From contig NC_092570.1 of the NCBI RefSeq assembly GCF_037975245.1, positions 14,457,501-14,521,500 on the forward strand: a stretch of 64,000 nucleotides of DNA. Direction: 5' to 3'. Position 1 is the first letter of the stretch; each line of letters starts with the position of its first letter. Source of the stretch: Apostichopus japonicus (Eukaryota > Echinodermata > Holothuroidea > Aspidochirotida > Stichopodidae). Below the pieces are notes generated by a model, which made no database searches, was not told where the DNA came from, and saw only the letters and a list, made by a program, of their open reading frames with translations. Below, in pieces: positions 14,301 to 25,377 of the stretch. The position numbers and the translations under genes are program-made.

Positions 14301-17300
14301 AACAGTTTCTTGAAATAGTTTCAACGTGTACCAAAGTTCCACCCAAGAGCCCAGAATCTGCGGTTACCCTGAAAGAAGGGTGAGTGATGTGACGGCCCTA
14401 ATCCAGTCATTCCATTTATTTTTATTTCTCTTCCCCTGTTGTATTTTTAGAGTCAAAATTTGCATGTGGCATTTTTGGTATTAGGAAATACTAAGTCTTG
14501 TACAGGATTTGCTAGTTTGGTAGGGTTGATTCTAAATCCAGCTGGTCACATTGTCAATTTGTAATTTATGAGAGACACAAAAGGTGTATCGCTAATTTAC
14601 CAATGTATAGAAAAGATCAAAATAAAATAAAACTGTTAGCAAACTGCTTATCCACTAGAGAGCCTGTGTAGGAGAATATGTAAAAGTAAGTTGGACTGAC
14701 GTTTCGATCCTAGCAGGAGTTTCTTCAAAGGCTGAATGACAAGTAACAGTAACAGAGGAGGCAAAAACACGCACAGAATACAGACAGGTTAATGAGCATG
14801 GTGAACACAAAGAGATAGATGTAAGGGGATTAGTAGACAAGGGATGGAGAGAAGAAACCAACAGGGGAGAGGAAAGAGGTATAGACAAGATAACATTGAA
14901 AAGAATGTCCAGTTTGGTGAGAGCATGCTATTGCAAGCGTGTCTTGTGATACTGACACTAAACACAAACAACACACACACACCGTCTCGCTTGTGTCTGT
15001 TGCGTTTTGTGTATTTACCATCTTGGTGCGTTTGGTTATGAAATCTCCATGGATGTTAGACATGGGCCAAATCGCCAAAGGTGCTATGCAGCTCATTGCT
15101 CAAGCGTATTGCAGTCTTCATATGAAATTGGTATAATCACTTTTCAAATCTAAACTAAAAACCTACCTCTATGCTAAACATTTTTCAATTTGATTTGTAA
15201 ATATATTTCATTGTTGCATTATTATTTTTGCTTTTCTTTCTAGTCATATTTATATGTATGGCGCTTTTGACAACTATTTTGTTTATAACGCATTATAAAT
15301 CTTAGTTATTATTATTATTATTAATATCTAAGCACTTCTTCCTATAGATCAAGTTATGTTTATAATTTTCACCACTTCCCCCCAACCCCCCTTTTTTTCC
15401 CCTCTCACCTATTCTTTAGTTACTTAACAAAAAGAGCTCAGGGGAGGAAGAAGTATTTTGGTGTGAAGAACTTTAAGAAGAGATGGTTCCGGCTAACCAA
15501 CCACGAACTCACCTATGGCAAGTGTAAAGGTAGGTATGACAACATGGCATAATTATGCACTTTTTTGGGGTCTTTTTATTTGTTATTCCTACTTTGCTAC
15601 GTTTCATATATTTGTTGTATTGACAGGGAAGTTGTTTATGGCAAGTCAATAATGCTTTTTTTTTTAGCACACATCCTTTTCAACCCCCCTCCCCACCCCT
15701 AATTGCTGTTAGTTAATTAATCCTTGTCAGAGCTTAACAGATTGTGTAATATGTGAATGACAAGGTGTTATATCTAAATACTATTTTGCATAAAATGCCA
15801 AATAAATCTTCAATACATATTCCATTTGTACCGATGTTTGTATTCATTGCAAATTATGTGGACAAGGTACTTGAAGTGATACTTTCTGACATATTTATCC
15901 TGCAAAAAAAAGTGCTGCTCTCTTTCATTTTGAGATAATCTTTCCTGTTCAAATTTGTGGTTACCAGCATTGAAAATCATCGTACTGTGCATGACGAGAT
16001 AAAATAGGAGAGCAACATTTCTTTTGAATTCTGGTGGTTTGGTTACATGATACAGTGAAGCATTTCCAAATTAACATAAAAAAAAAAGATAATTTTTTTT
16101 TAAAAAGTGAGTTTTTTGTCAAAACTCTAATCAGTTAAGTCTATATCTGTATCCCACATTATTGCCTGTTAAAACAATACAAACCTAACCTAATTTAATG
16201 TATCTCGGTAGAAGATGGATCCTTTAAATCCTGTTTCTCTCTCTTCGTCCATTGACGAAGAACACTTGATGGTTATTTCTCCTCTCTGTCAACAGAAACC
16301 GAGCCTCTTTGTACTATTCCCGTCTCTGAAATCCTAGCCGTTGAGAAGCTTCAGGAAGACTCATTTCATATGAAATTTGTAAGTAGCAAAACAAAATTGC
16401 ATTTTTTTCTTTTTTAATTAAACCTTAATAAGTCATTTTTGGAACATGAGCAAAGAAAACAGGCAAACATAACGAACATGTTATTTCTTTTTCCAAAATA
16501 CATTTAATTGTAGGGGAGGTGGGGGACTTGCAAAAGACAGATGCCGTTTGTCATCAATTGTTTCTTCTCAGCAGCCAAACGGATTTGTTTTATGTTAAGA
16601 AAGTCTGTCGAGATTTGTCGTACACAATGACAAATAAGAGTTCCTTATTTTGAGAGGGTCTCACATAGCCACGGGACTGATTGCTATGAATTTTTTTGGA
16701 TAAAAAACAAAAGTCACAAATGTACATATGTGTGTCACTATGTTGTGTAACGTACGACAGCAATGTACCCTCATCCGGGTATCGCAGAGATTCAGCTTTA
16801 GGTTTTGCTGCTCTAGAAAGAATTTTTTGGTTCAGAAACAGTCATCTTTTGATGTCTCATAAATGCTTGTCATATGATAAAGTTATATTCTATTCTCCAG
16901 ATGTTTCAAGTCGTCCAGCCGGAGAGAGCCCTCTATGTTCAGGGTAGTAACTGTGTCGAGGAGAAAGAATGGTACTTAACTTTTTATTCACAAGGGTGCA
17001 GTGGGGTGCGGAGGGTTGGTCAGAATTAAGCCACCATGTGTTCTTTTAATCCTTAATTGTAACTTATCGACTTATCAAGATGTTCTGTTGAGTACTTCTG
17101 TTTTTCCCAAAAACTTTTTAATTCTATTGTAAATGTGTTATATGGTTAACTATTCACAATACATACATACTTTTGTGTCTCAGAAAAGTTTTTCAAAGAT
17201 AACTTTTCGTTTAGTCTGCAAAGGTAAAGTGTTGATATTTGTTGCACCTTGGGGCCCATTGGCAGGGATTGAAGAATTTAAAAAAATTTAATAAAATAAA

Positions 17301-20300
17301 AAAGATAGGTGGTCTGTCTTTGAAAATGAAAGAGTCCAATTGAAACATCAACCTAATGCATGTGCGAGTGATTGTCTTGACCCTCCTTAAGTAAACTGAA
17401 ACATTGAACAAATTTAAAGTGGGCTCATCACAGAGTTGCTACTGCCTGGATGTTTTCACATTTGTGTGATTATATTCTACACAAATATTTATGTGTGATT
17501 ATTTTTCTACCAACAAAATGATTGTTTAGAACATCAAGATTGAACGCATAATGATGCTGTTTTAAACTGTGTCCCGTGCATATTTACATATAAAAAAACA
17601 TCAATGATTATTGTTATTTTTTTTATCATTTTTATTTACTTTCTTTTCTATTTTCAGGATGGATATCCTTTCCAAAGTCTGCCAATCTAACAAGAATAGG
17701 TTACGTTATTTTCATCCAGCTGCCTATGTCAACGGCCAGTGGATTTGGTAAGCATCAATCTGCAAAGTTGATATTTCTTTGTCCCCTGAATTGAACAATT
17801 ACTCATCTTCCTGTTCCAGAAAATTGTCCATCAATAGCACCCTTAATATGTTACAAAGTCAACTTTTGGTGACTACTGATTCACTCCCACCCCCTCTTCC
17901 CCTCTGCCCCCTTAACAGGCATTCATTTGTCACCCTGGATGTATCTTCCTCACTGAGAAAAATGATTGTCTTATTTAAAAATTCTCAATCTCTGGGACGA
18001 ATTTGAATATTCAGAACCAACAAGATGTAGCTCCTTAGAAGCCATTGAAAAATTTTCCTGCATGCCAAAATCTTGAATACCTGATGACCTTTGAAAGGAT
18101 TTAAAAGTTTTCCGGAAGGTCTCAAAATTTGAGGAAGTTAGTATTTCCTAAAATGTTGAGAGGCATTGGTACTCCAAAGTTACCTGTTAGAGTCGTGTAT
18201 GACTTATTGTCTGAATTTAATGGTATCTTCCAAAACATGTCAGAATTTAATGGTTTGTTCCAATACTCTTCTTAATGGTATCTTCCAAGAATTGCCTGAA
18301 TTTAATGGTATCAAAGACTCATCTGAAATTAATGGTATCTTCCAAGACTTGCCTGTTTTTAATGGTATCTTCCAAGACTTGCCTGTTTTTAATGGTATCA
18401 TCAAAGACCCATCTGAATTTAATGGTATCATCCAAGACTCATCTGGATTTAATGGTATCATCCAAGACTCATCTGAACTTAATTGTATCTTCCAAAACTC
18501 ATCTGACTTTAATGGTATCTTCCAAAAACTTGTCCTGAATTCAAAGAATACAGCATCCATGTATATTCTGACTTAAACCATCTTAGATGAAGATAAAAAT
18601 GGTGCAATCATTTTGTCATTTAGAACTAACTCTCTTTTTGTGGTTCTGTCCTCTTGCTTCAAAAACACTCAGCCTAGTTAATATTTGTTGTCAGAAAACC
18701 ATTTTCTCATTTTTGTTGTTGTTAAGTTCCTGGTTGCTATCTCCAAGTTGTTGATTTTTTGTTACCTTCAGTTGTAATGCAGCCCCAGAGACAGAACGAG
18801 GCTGCACTCCAGTGACAAGGTATGGCACCTTTTGCCTTTGCTGTTCATACAGACTCTCACTAAACCCCTTAGGTTATGCAAATGAACTATAAACTAAGTT
18901 TCCCTAATTATGATTGCAATAACAAATATTTTACCTTTTTTCTATTTTTTCTTTTTTCAAGACTTCTTGTACATTTTCTGCATTATGGTATTTAGCAACT
19001 CAAAACTGCATACTCCTCGGAAGGCAAGTCAGAGTCTGTTTGGTTTCTAACGAAAAGCGTATTGCAGGCCCAGAATTTTGCCATTTTTTAAGAGCCATTT
19101 TCCAAAGGAAAAAAATGCAAGTGCTTAACAATTTTCTGGGCTAAATTCAAGTTCCCACTGGCAATTTTCCTGAATTTCCAATACACTATACCGGATTATG
19201 GGGGGAGCCAAATTATGTTAGGAATAAAAAACCATGAACATTTTTGACGGACGATTGTTACCAGACTCACCGTTTTATGTGTTCTTGGTGTTTAACCGGC
19301 AGAGAAATGCAAGTGCCTTTTTTTTCTTCTACTGGCTAACCGGGTGATATCCGATGGCACTAAGCCAGTAAATAATAGCCTGAATTTTTGGGGCCAGCAT
19401 CATTTTCAAAAACTCTTGCTTGTTTTCTTTCAGTGGTCTTCCAGTTAGTGTTATTGTGGCTGTTGATCCGGACAGGGAATTGGAAAGAATATACAGACTG
19501 TTCCATGCAAACAGTGCCACATTGAAGAAATTACAAGGTACGTGTTCTATTCCGTTCGTTTGCTACATTTGTCAATTTTATCCATATGTCGAGGAAGGTA
19601 TCGGTTGATGATTGAATCTTTCTCTCGTCTCAGAATCCTGTGCAATATTAGCCGTCTATCAGGGGAACCAGGAGCAGGTGGAACCGATCGAGGATGACAT
19701 GAGTTGCTTCACCTCAGTCAAGGCAATACTGAACTCAATCGATAAGCTGACCAAGGAACACGAAGATTGCCTCAAACGGAGACGGGAGCAGATGGAACCG
19801 GGGAGCAAGTGAGTCTTCGAATCATATCCTTTGTATTAATTTATTTTTTTAATTTTTTGTTTTTTAATTTTTTCATAATTTAGCATGTCACAAAAGAACG
19901 TGAAATGTCTGCTAAGTTTATTGAAACCCCATCTTCATATGGTGGTTACGAAGAAACACCAGCATATTTCAAGCATTCTATTTTACCATGAATATTCAGA
20001 TAATTAGGAGGCAGACCAGCCAGTTGGGACAGTTTCCTAATGCTAATACCTCTCTCTAAACTGTATTCCAATATCATCCCGTAAAGCACTGGTATTGTCA
20101 GTACTAACAGTTCCTAACCTTGATCTGATACAAACATGATATTCATACTGCTCGTACTGATAATACCAGTGCTCTGAAGCAGGACATGACACTACAGTAT
20201 AGAAAAAACTGTCCCAACCGGATGGGCAGACATGTAATTTTCGCATCCCACTCGTGGTATTATTTCCAAGGTTTGGGGTCAACCTCAAGGTTAGCTTAGG

Positions 20301-20458
20301 GAAAGCACAAAGTGGGTCACCCGGGAAACAGTTTGGTATAAAAGCGCAGTCTCAATACATGAATGTAATTATAATGGTAGATTGGTTGATCAACTTTTTC
20401 AGTGGCAATAGACCTCATGTTGTGAATGCAAGCAGATGTCACCAAATCGATAGATATG

Positions 20459-20491
<33 letters not shown>

Positions 20492-20611
20492 TGGTAGATG
20501 GATAGTGTTTGAGACTCATGACTTCTTGATAATGATAATGATTCAATTATTCCCCACAGACAAAGTCCAATTGGAGATCCCAAAGGTGACGACTTCCAGG
20601 CCCATTCCTGA
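3283..20611 (+). CDS. GAP1-family Ras GTPase-activating protein (RASA2/RASA3-like), 3' part of gene
   Basis: Seventeen exons give about 600 residues, joined in phase to a TGA stop at 20609-20611. Exons: 3283-3381, 5153-5312, 6348-6496, 8873-9062, 9657-9780, 11044-11150, 12291-12371, 13395-13478, 14306-14379, 15420-15529, 16296-16378, 16901-16971, 17658-17747, 18772-18819, 19434-19537, 19634-19808, 20560-20611. All introns are GT-AG. Domain order is end of C2B, RasGAP, PH, Btk zinc motif, tail, which is the GAP1 layout. Proteins of this family stimulate GTP hydrolysis by Ras (and Rap1 in some members) at the plasma membrane, recruited through the PH and C2 domains. The N-terminal C2A and the start of C2B lie outside the window. 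The sequence looks about equally close to RASA2 and RASA3, so no symbol is given. It may represent the pre-duplication ancestor of both. Confidence 0.95.
3382..6347. other. RASA-like introns around exon 5153-5312
   Basis: Two introns (3382-5152 and 5313-6347). They hold short poly-C and poly-G tracts (near 3446-3453 and 4388-4398) and a small local duplication of an ATATAATTGGTGCAA-like motif near 3678-3710. No other recognisable element or gene was seen. Confidence 0.5.
6348..13478 (+). CDS. RASA-like exons encoding the RasGAP catalytic domain
   Basis: Six exons: 6348-6496, 8873-9062, 9657-9780, 11044-11150, 12291-12371, 13395-13478. The arginine finger is the Arg in [12 protein letters not shown] (exon 8873-9062), at the place of Arg789 of p120GAP. 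The second signature, [17 protein letters not shown] (exon 11044-11150), holds the FLR...PA motif that stabilises the finger loop. [15 protein letters not shown] follows (exon 12291-12371), the usual RasGAP helix. The catalytic residues look intact, so an active GAP is expected. No frameshift or stop is seen. Confidence 0.95.
6931..7335. mobile_element. Non-autonomous DNA transposon (MITE), Harbinger-like by TSD
   Basis: A 405-bp element with perfect 16-bp terminal inverted repeats AGGCCCGGTCACACTA (left 6931-6946, mirrored at the right end). It is flanked on both sides by TTA (6928-6930 and 7336-7338), a 3-bp duplication of the TWA type made by PIF/Harbinger transposases. The interior is rich in ATCGGA-like motifs on both strands. 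No transposase ORF is present, so it would need a helper. It sits in the intron before the arginine-finger exon. Superfamily assignment rests on the target duplication only. Confidence 0.8.
8612..8846. repeat. 49-bp minisatellite, about 4.8 copies
   Basis: Units begin CTGAT...ACACACAT at 8612, 8661, 8710, 8759 and 8808, exactly 49 bases apart, with a few substitutions each. The last copy decays into TTTTCTAAAACCC. The array stops 26 bases before the exon at 8873, so it forms most of the region where the branch point would lie. Confidence 0.93.
9063..11043. other. RASA-like introns around exon 9657-9780
   Basis: Two introns, AT-rich, with poly-T and poly-A runs (near 9211-9224 and 9868-9882) and a TTATTA-rich patch near 9487-9530. 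No element with clear ends was seen. Confidence 0.5.
11111..11385. repeat. Tandem duplication of exon end plus splice donor
   Basis: The last 40 bases of exon 11044-11150 and about 35 bases of following intron recur at 11306-11382, 195 bases downstream. The copy reads CTCTCACCATGGCTCTTTCA and so on, including a GTAAG donor at 11346. It lacks a convincing acceptor upstream (AAAAAAG). The space between is AT-rich simple sequence (AATAAT-like). Confidence 0.9.
11386..14305. other. RASA-like introns around exons 12291-12371 and 13395-13478
   Basis: Mostly AT-rich single-copy-looking sequence. Near 13776-13860 there is a stretch with ATATAGCGCTTTACA and CTCAAAGCACTTTGAG, a motif pair typical of dispersed repeat tails in marine invertebrate genomes, preceded by ATAATAATAA. 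Its ends cannot be set. A poly-C/poly-A run sits at 13991-14015. Nothing else was recognised. Confidence 0.45.
14306..18819 (+). CDS. RASA-like exons encoding the PH domain and Btk zinc motif
   Basis: Six exons: 14306-14379, 15420-15529, 16296-16378, 16901-16971, 17658-17747, 18772-18819. The PH domain begins at [15 protein letters not shown], keeps the basic patch [11 protein letters not shown] expected to bind phosphoinositide headgroups, and ends with the helix around the EEKEWMDIL tryptophan. It is followed by the Btk motif: His in YFHPAAY, ten residues, Cys-Cys, nine residues, Cys, the same spacing as in RASA2 and RASA3 as I know them. This module is expected to bind PIP2/PIP3 and hold the protein at the membrane. 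Confidence 0.94.
14650..14900. repeat. Possible dispersed retroelement fragment
   Basis: Contains GACGTTTCGATCCTAGCAGG followed by a TTCTTCAAAGGC motif, a combination I associate with UTRs of Penelope-like or other non-LTR elements in invertebrates. There is no coding sequence and the boundaries are not visible. Weak call. Confidence 0.3.
15136..15325 (+). mobile_element. 3' end of a non-LTR retrotransposon (LINE) with ATT-repeat tail
   Basis: The frame near 15136-15192 reads [17 protein letters not shown] then stop, the typical last residues of the reverse-transcriptase ORF of CR1/L2/RTE-type LINEs. About 110 bases of AT-rich 3' UTR follow, with ATGGCGCTTTTGACAAC, and the copy ends in a (TTA)n tail at about 15303-15323. 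Everything upstream is missing, so this is a 5'-truncated, dead copy in the intron before the second PH exon. Clade uncertain. Confidence 0.6.
15530..17657. other. RASA-like introns in the PH-domain region
   Basis: Three introns (15530-16295, 16379-16900, 16972-17657). AT-rich with poly-A and poly-T runs; no element, array or extra exon was recognised. Confidence 0.5.
18195..18545. repeat. 30-bp minisatellite, about 11-12 copies, intronic
   Basis: Repeats of a unit like CTGAATTTAATGGTATCATC plus CAAGACTCAT, with substitutions. Because the unit is a multiple of three, it stays open in several frames on both strands and gives proteins of 87-136 residues that are only repeat translations. It lies in the intron 17748-18771, between the two exons that share the Btk motif. 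Confidence 0.92.
18820..19433. other. RASA-like intron, no recognised content
   Basis: AT-rich intron after the Btk exon. No repeat with visible ends and no exon-like frame. Confidence 0.5.
19434..20611 (+). CDS. RASA-like C-terminal tail exons and stop
   Basis: Three exons: 19434-19537, 19634-19808, 20560-20611. They encode the [17 protein letters not shown] segment (matching the RETERIYSLF segment of vertebrate GAP1 proteins), a helical stretch [19 protein letters not shown], and the tail [14 protein letters not shown] ending FQAHS-stop. Vertebrate RASA3 has a similar YGSQ..PIGDK tail, which supports the last exon despite its short length. The Lys codon is split AA|A across the last intron. 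The final coding bases are also the first unit of a tandem repeat (see 20573-21230). Confidence 0.88.
20003..20240. repeat. Foldback (hairpin) element in the last RASA-like intron
   Basis: Outer inverted arms GTTGGGACAGTTT (20023-20035) and its complement (20207-20219). Inner arms AGCACTGGTATTGTCAGTAC (20085-20104) and a one-mismatch complement (20154-20173). A related stretch lies near 26000-26050 in the opposite orientation, so this is probably a dispersed family. Target duplications were not identified. Confidence 0.7.
20460..20493. repeat. (GACA)n microsatellite
   Basis: About eight copies of GACA at the end of the last intron of the RASA-like gene, roughly 65 bases before the last exon. 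Confidence 0.95.
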
Positions 20612-21230
20612 CAAGAGTCTGCGATCCTGTACGTATGTTATCCAGTGCTTGATGGGATCCAGAATGCAGATGTCCAAAAGGAGATGAATTCCAGACCTTT
20701 TTTTGTCCAGATGACAGCCAATGATCCAATGTGTATGATGTACAGTACTTTGTGGGATCCAACACATGCACAAACTCGTCAGAAGCCTGCTTCCAATTCT
20801 ATTTCTGACAAAAGTGTTGTGATCCCATGTGTACATTGTACGGTGCTTTAAAGGGTTCCAAAACAGACCCAAAATGAGGTTGACTTCCCAGACCTATTCT
20901 CGACAAGAGTCCAAGATCCTCCGCTCTCTCCCTCTCTCTGTGTGTTGTGAGGTGCTTAGTGGAGATCCGGTGGAGATGACTTCCCAGATATTTGCCGGAC
21001 AAAAAGTCATTGATGATCCTAGATGATCCTGTGTGTACATTGTATGGTGCTAATTGGGATCTAGCAAGAGTATATAAAGGAGATGGATCTCCATGGATCT
21101 GCCATGTACATTATAAGATGCCCGAGATAGATACAACCAGCTCGAGACTTATTCCTGAAGAGGGTCAGGTGATCCTGTTGGCGTATTGTAAGGTACCTTG
21201 TGAGGTTCCACTGGTTATTCATTGTCCTGT
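20573..21230. repeat. Degenerate tandem repeat spanning the RASA-like stop codon and 3' region
   Basis: About five diverged units with the order GGAGATCC / GACTTCC(C)AGACC / (C)GACAAGAGTC / GATCCTGTGTGTAC / TTGTATGGTGCT / GGGATCC. Examples begin near 20573, 20670, 20870, 20965 and 21068. The first unit overlaps the last codons and the TGA of the RASA-like gene. Unit length varies from about 100 to 180 bases because of insertions such as a CTCTCTC tract near 20921. Confidence 0.7.
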
Positions 21231-23818
21231 AGTGCGACTACCCAGGTGGGGCCTGGATCTTTTGTTTTGCTGCCACTGCTCGTTGTGTGTGGTTGTAGTA
21301 CTGCTAATCTTACACAGGAATATAGAAATGGTCGGAATTGATTTGTTGTTTGAGATTTCGACAGGAAATATTGTGCCACAGTTTTATAACACTTTAAGTC
21401 AGTACTTTTCTTATTAATGCAACTTTGCAGTATGCCAGAAGTAAACAGTTTACTATACTATCTCATTAATAACGAACCAATCAAAACAGATTCAATACTA
21501 CACCAACTGGATTTGGGGGATGGGTGGGGGGGGGGGTTGGTGGTGGGGTGATGAAAACAACTTGGCGATTTTAGTTATAGGTGTCGGGACCATCACATAC
21601 AATTAATACTTTGACATGAAAAGCCTGTTCATTGTAAGCAAACTTTGAAACAATGTGGCAAGGTCCATACCCTGGGGATATACTTTTCTGTACCTGTGGA
21701 GAATTGGGGAGGGGGAGGGAGGGGGGGGATAGCTGGTGAGAAGTCTTCCTTTTCATGAAGACTTCAAAAAGAGTAGTATTCCATCTGCAATGGAATCCAG
21801 TTTTTACACAGCTCAATTTTTTTAAGTATTAAGAAGAGGTAATCAGCCAAACAAAAATAGAAAATGAGAGAATCATAAAACAAGAAAACACAATAAGCTA
21901 AAAATTAAGGGTTTATTGTGATTTTTATATATCAAAGCTGTTTAGCTTGATATGATTGGAGATGGTAGTGTGGTTGATAGGCGGGGGAGGGGATGGGGGA
22001 GGGGATGGGGGCAGGGGGAGATATGGATAAGACATGACATAGATTCAGATGCAATGATAGCTTTCTCGTTTTGTTTTGTTCTTAAGCTGCAGGAATTATT
22101 CAGTATTTACGGATTAATAGAGCAGACCAGGGCTGGCTCCCCAGTTTGTAATGAAATCTTTATAACTTTTTTGTAGTCACTTTATTTCCTGTGTGTGTGA
22201 GTGTTATCACGAGCGGGTGATCCACCAGTCTCTGTAGTCAGGGGATTTTGTCTAATTTTTTGGGTTTTTTTTTTTGTCAATTTATATGAAGCTTTTTCTG
22301 CATTTATTTACTGTATCTGCTTGGAGAGCTTGCTGAAGAGAAAAACAAAAACATTAACTATCACTGTCATATTCTAATATGTTGTTAAAATTGCCACTGT
22401 AAACAAAACAAAAAAACAAAAATAACCACAAAAAAAATCCAGAAAAAAAAATAAAAGTACTATTTATTCTTTCTAGACTTGCCTTATAAGATTTTTGATT
22501 TAACAGCTAAAAGTGTATTATTTTTTAGTAATTTTTTTTTTTTAAATATAAATGCAGTTAAATTCAGTTAGAATCGAGACTGCAATTGAAACTGGCAGAA
22601 AAGCTGGGGTTATTAGCCGTCAGTTGATAGGATCACTGTGTGTAATGGTGATCAGCTGGCGAGTTGTGAGTCTGCAAAGCTCATACTGTTATTTGGATCA
22701 GTCATTAGGGTCTAGGAGAGGGGGGCATAGGGGTACAATGCCCCTCACTCCTGTGATTTTTGTCCAAGCAATAAGTGTATACTATTGAACATTTGCAATG
22801 GTTCCCAGGTGGTATGGGAAAAGTAGGGAAAAGGTGGGGGGGGGGGGGAAACCTCTTTTCTAGGTTTTGAAAGTCTAGTCTAAAAAGGTAAGGAAAAACC
22901 CTCTTTTGAAAATCTTCTTTAGATAAGGGCTATGCCATAAATCAAAAATGTGACAAATTATTGCTACAGCATTTTACGTTTGGGGTTCAAGGCTCTTTGA
23001 ATGCCCCACCCTCCTCCCCCACTCCCCACCAAACATTAACGAAAGTTAAAGATATTTTGCAAAGAGTTGTTAGGCCATTCCATAGTTAGCCTAACAGTAG
23101 GAGGTCATTATTAGTGTGTGTTGGTATCCTAGTATAATGCAAGACCTGTTTAGGTCTTGAAAATGTCCTGAATTTCATTTGCATACAAGTGTGGGAAACC
23201 CTGATTTGTAATCCATTTTAGATGATGTTGCACTTTGGTGATCCTCAGAAAGCTTTTTGTTCACATATCAGCTTTCACTTTGCATTTCTTTTGGACTGAT
23301 TACGAGACAAAAATAGAGAGCGTTCCCATGGTGATACAAACTGTTAGCAGACTGCACGAAAGCCATTGTATGGGTTGCAAGGAATGATAGTGTAATGACA
23401 TATTGGAGTTTGTCTCAGAGTGAACAGTTTGGTAATTGGAATGTACAACATCAAGGCTAGGTGGGGGCAGGGGGAGTGGGGGTTGGGGAGGCAGCAAAGA
23501 GGATTTCCCCTATTGCAGTATCGTCAGAATCATTGAAAGATAGCTACATATGAAAGTATGGTTCGGTCTTAACTATGCACAAAAATTGGGCCAAAATGGG
23601 GTAATTTTGGTCGCTGTGTGTTTTCTGAACTAAAGTTCAGCGTCATTCTCAGTGATGGAATTAGGGGAGAGGCACATAAGGGGCACACCTCTGGTTATTC
23701 TTTTTGCATAATTTTTTATTTTATGCCTGTAGTTGTATATTAAATACTACCCATTGTTTGAAGGTTTTTCTATTTTGTAGAACTATTATGGAAAAACCAA
23801 ACTAACTTCAACAGAAGT

Positions 23819-23874
<56 letters not shown>

Positions 23875-25255
23875 CATAAGGTTCATGCAATTTATAAAAT
23901 TTGTTATTTTTTTCAAGAAGACTGTTTTTGTTATTACCTCTATTTCCGTCAGTTCTCTGGTACCAAATGAATGATGTAAAAAAATGATGCATTTTGTAAC
24001 TTTTATGGTTTATACAGACGTAGAATGGTATCGTGTTTATTATTATGATATGGACTGTTTGGTTTTGAATGACATGCAAGTACAGCTAGTATGTGAGGGG
24101 GGAGGGGGAGTGAGGGGATAATAGGGGGATGGATAGGGATAGCCTTGACTTACTGCAGTACTGACTGAAGTGCCTTATTCGAAGCCATCAAACATGTACT
24201 TATATATCTTAAGAGATAATGTCTTTAAACCGAGGATACGACGTGGCCTTTTATGTAAACAAATTCCAGTCGGGGAAATCAACAGTAATTTCGTTCAAAA
24301 TTATTACGTCAAAGAAATATTCCCGAACAATTTGGATTAAATTACACCTAAATGATGATGAATATTTTTCAGACGAAAGACTGGGGAGTTTTGTTTGGCG
24401 ATGGCCTGTTATAATTGTCAATGTTTAACAAATTTATACACTTTTTTTGTCGTATTGTCGATATTCGCAGGGGAGTTTAATTATGAATTTCTAGTACCAT
24501 TAAACTCACCTGTTTTTGTCAAATGCAAGATTTTGACAAAGGCCACACAAGAAATGTACAGTGCTTGCTATAATTAACCCTTTCATAACAGACAATCTGT
24601 TATGATGTCCAAAGCTTTGGCATGTTAAAATTGCTAAAACTTCTGCCCCCACCTTCCCCCTCACCCTTCCCTCTTGAAACAGTTGCAGAAAAATACTGCA
24701 TCAAATTACAAAAACCGCGCCTTGCAGGTGACTTTGAATGGCTGGTCTTTTTAATAGAGTATGACCCTAACAGCTTTCATCACATTGTTCCTACGTTGTG
24801 TACCTATTTTTCCCCTTTTTATTCTTTCTCTTTTTTCCCCAACTTCACACATCGGTTGGAGTTTGCCGTATAATTCCGCTCAATGGGTGAAATAATTCAT
24901 ATAAGAGTCTCAAAAATACAAAATTGATGTTTTCCTTGTTTCACTCAGGAAAAGTTTTTGTAGATTAAAATTTCGTTTGGAACAGTGGTTACAGTTTCAC
25001 TTAAAAACACAGCAACTCAATGTCTATCAGTGCAGCTACATATTTTTAACAGTGTGCCAAGTTGAGGGGGGTGGGGGGTGGGGGTTACCGTACACCACCA
25101 AGCTCACCAACAGTTGTATTGTTACATATGGATACATCGTGTAGCTATCTGTTACATTGATTTGATACATTCTTCCTGGTTGTTTGGTACAATAGTATTG
25201 TGTGCTATGTGTGGCATTATTGCACAAACTTCGTCATATAAATATTTACATATAT

Positions 25256-25300
<45 letters not shown>

Positions 25301-25307
25301 AACTTCG

Positions 25308-25377
<70 letters not shown>

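Noticed and set aside
18166-18576. 136-residue plus-strand ORF and a 106-residue minus-strand ORF
   Set aside because: Both are translations of a 30-bp minisatellite inside an intron; the unit is a multiple of three, which keeps the frames open by arithmetic.
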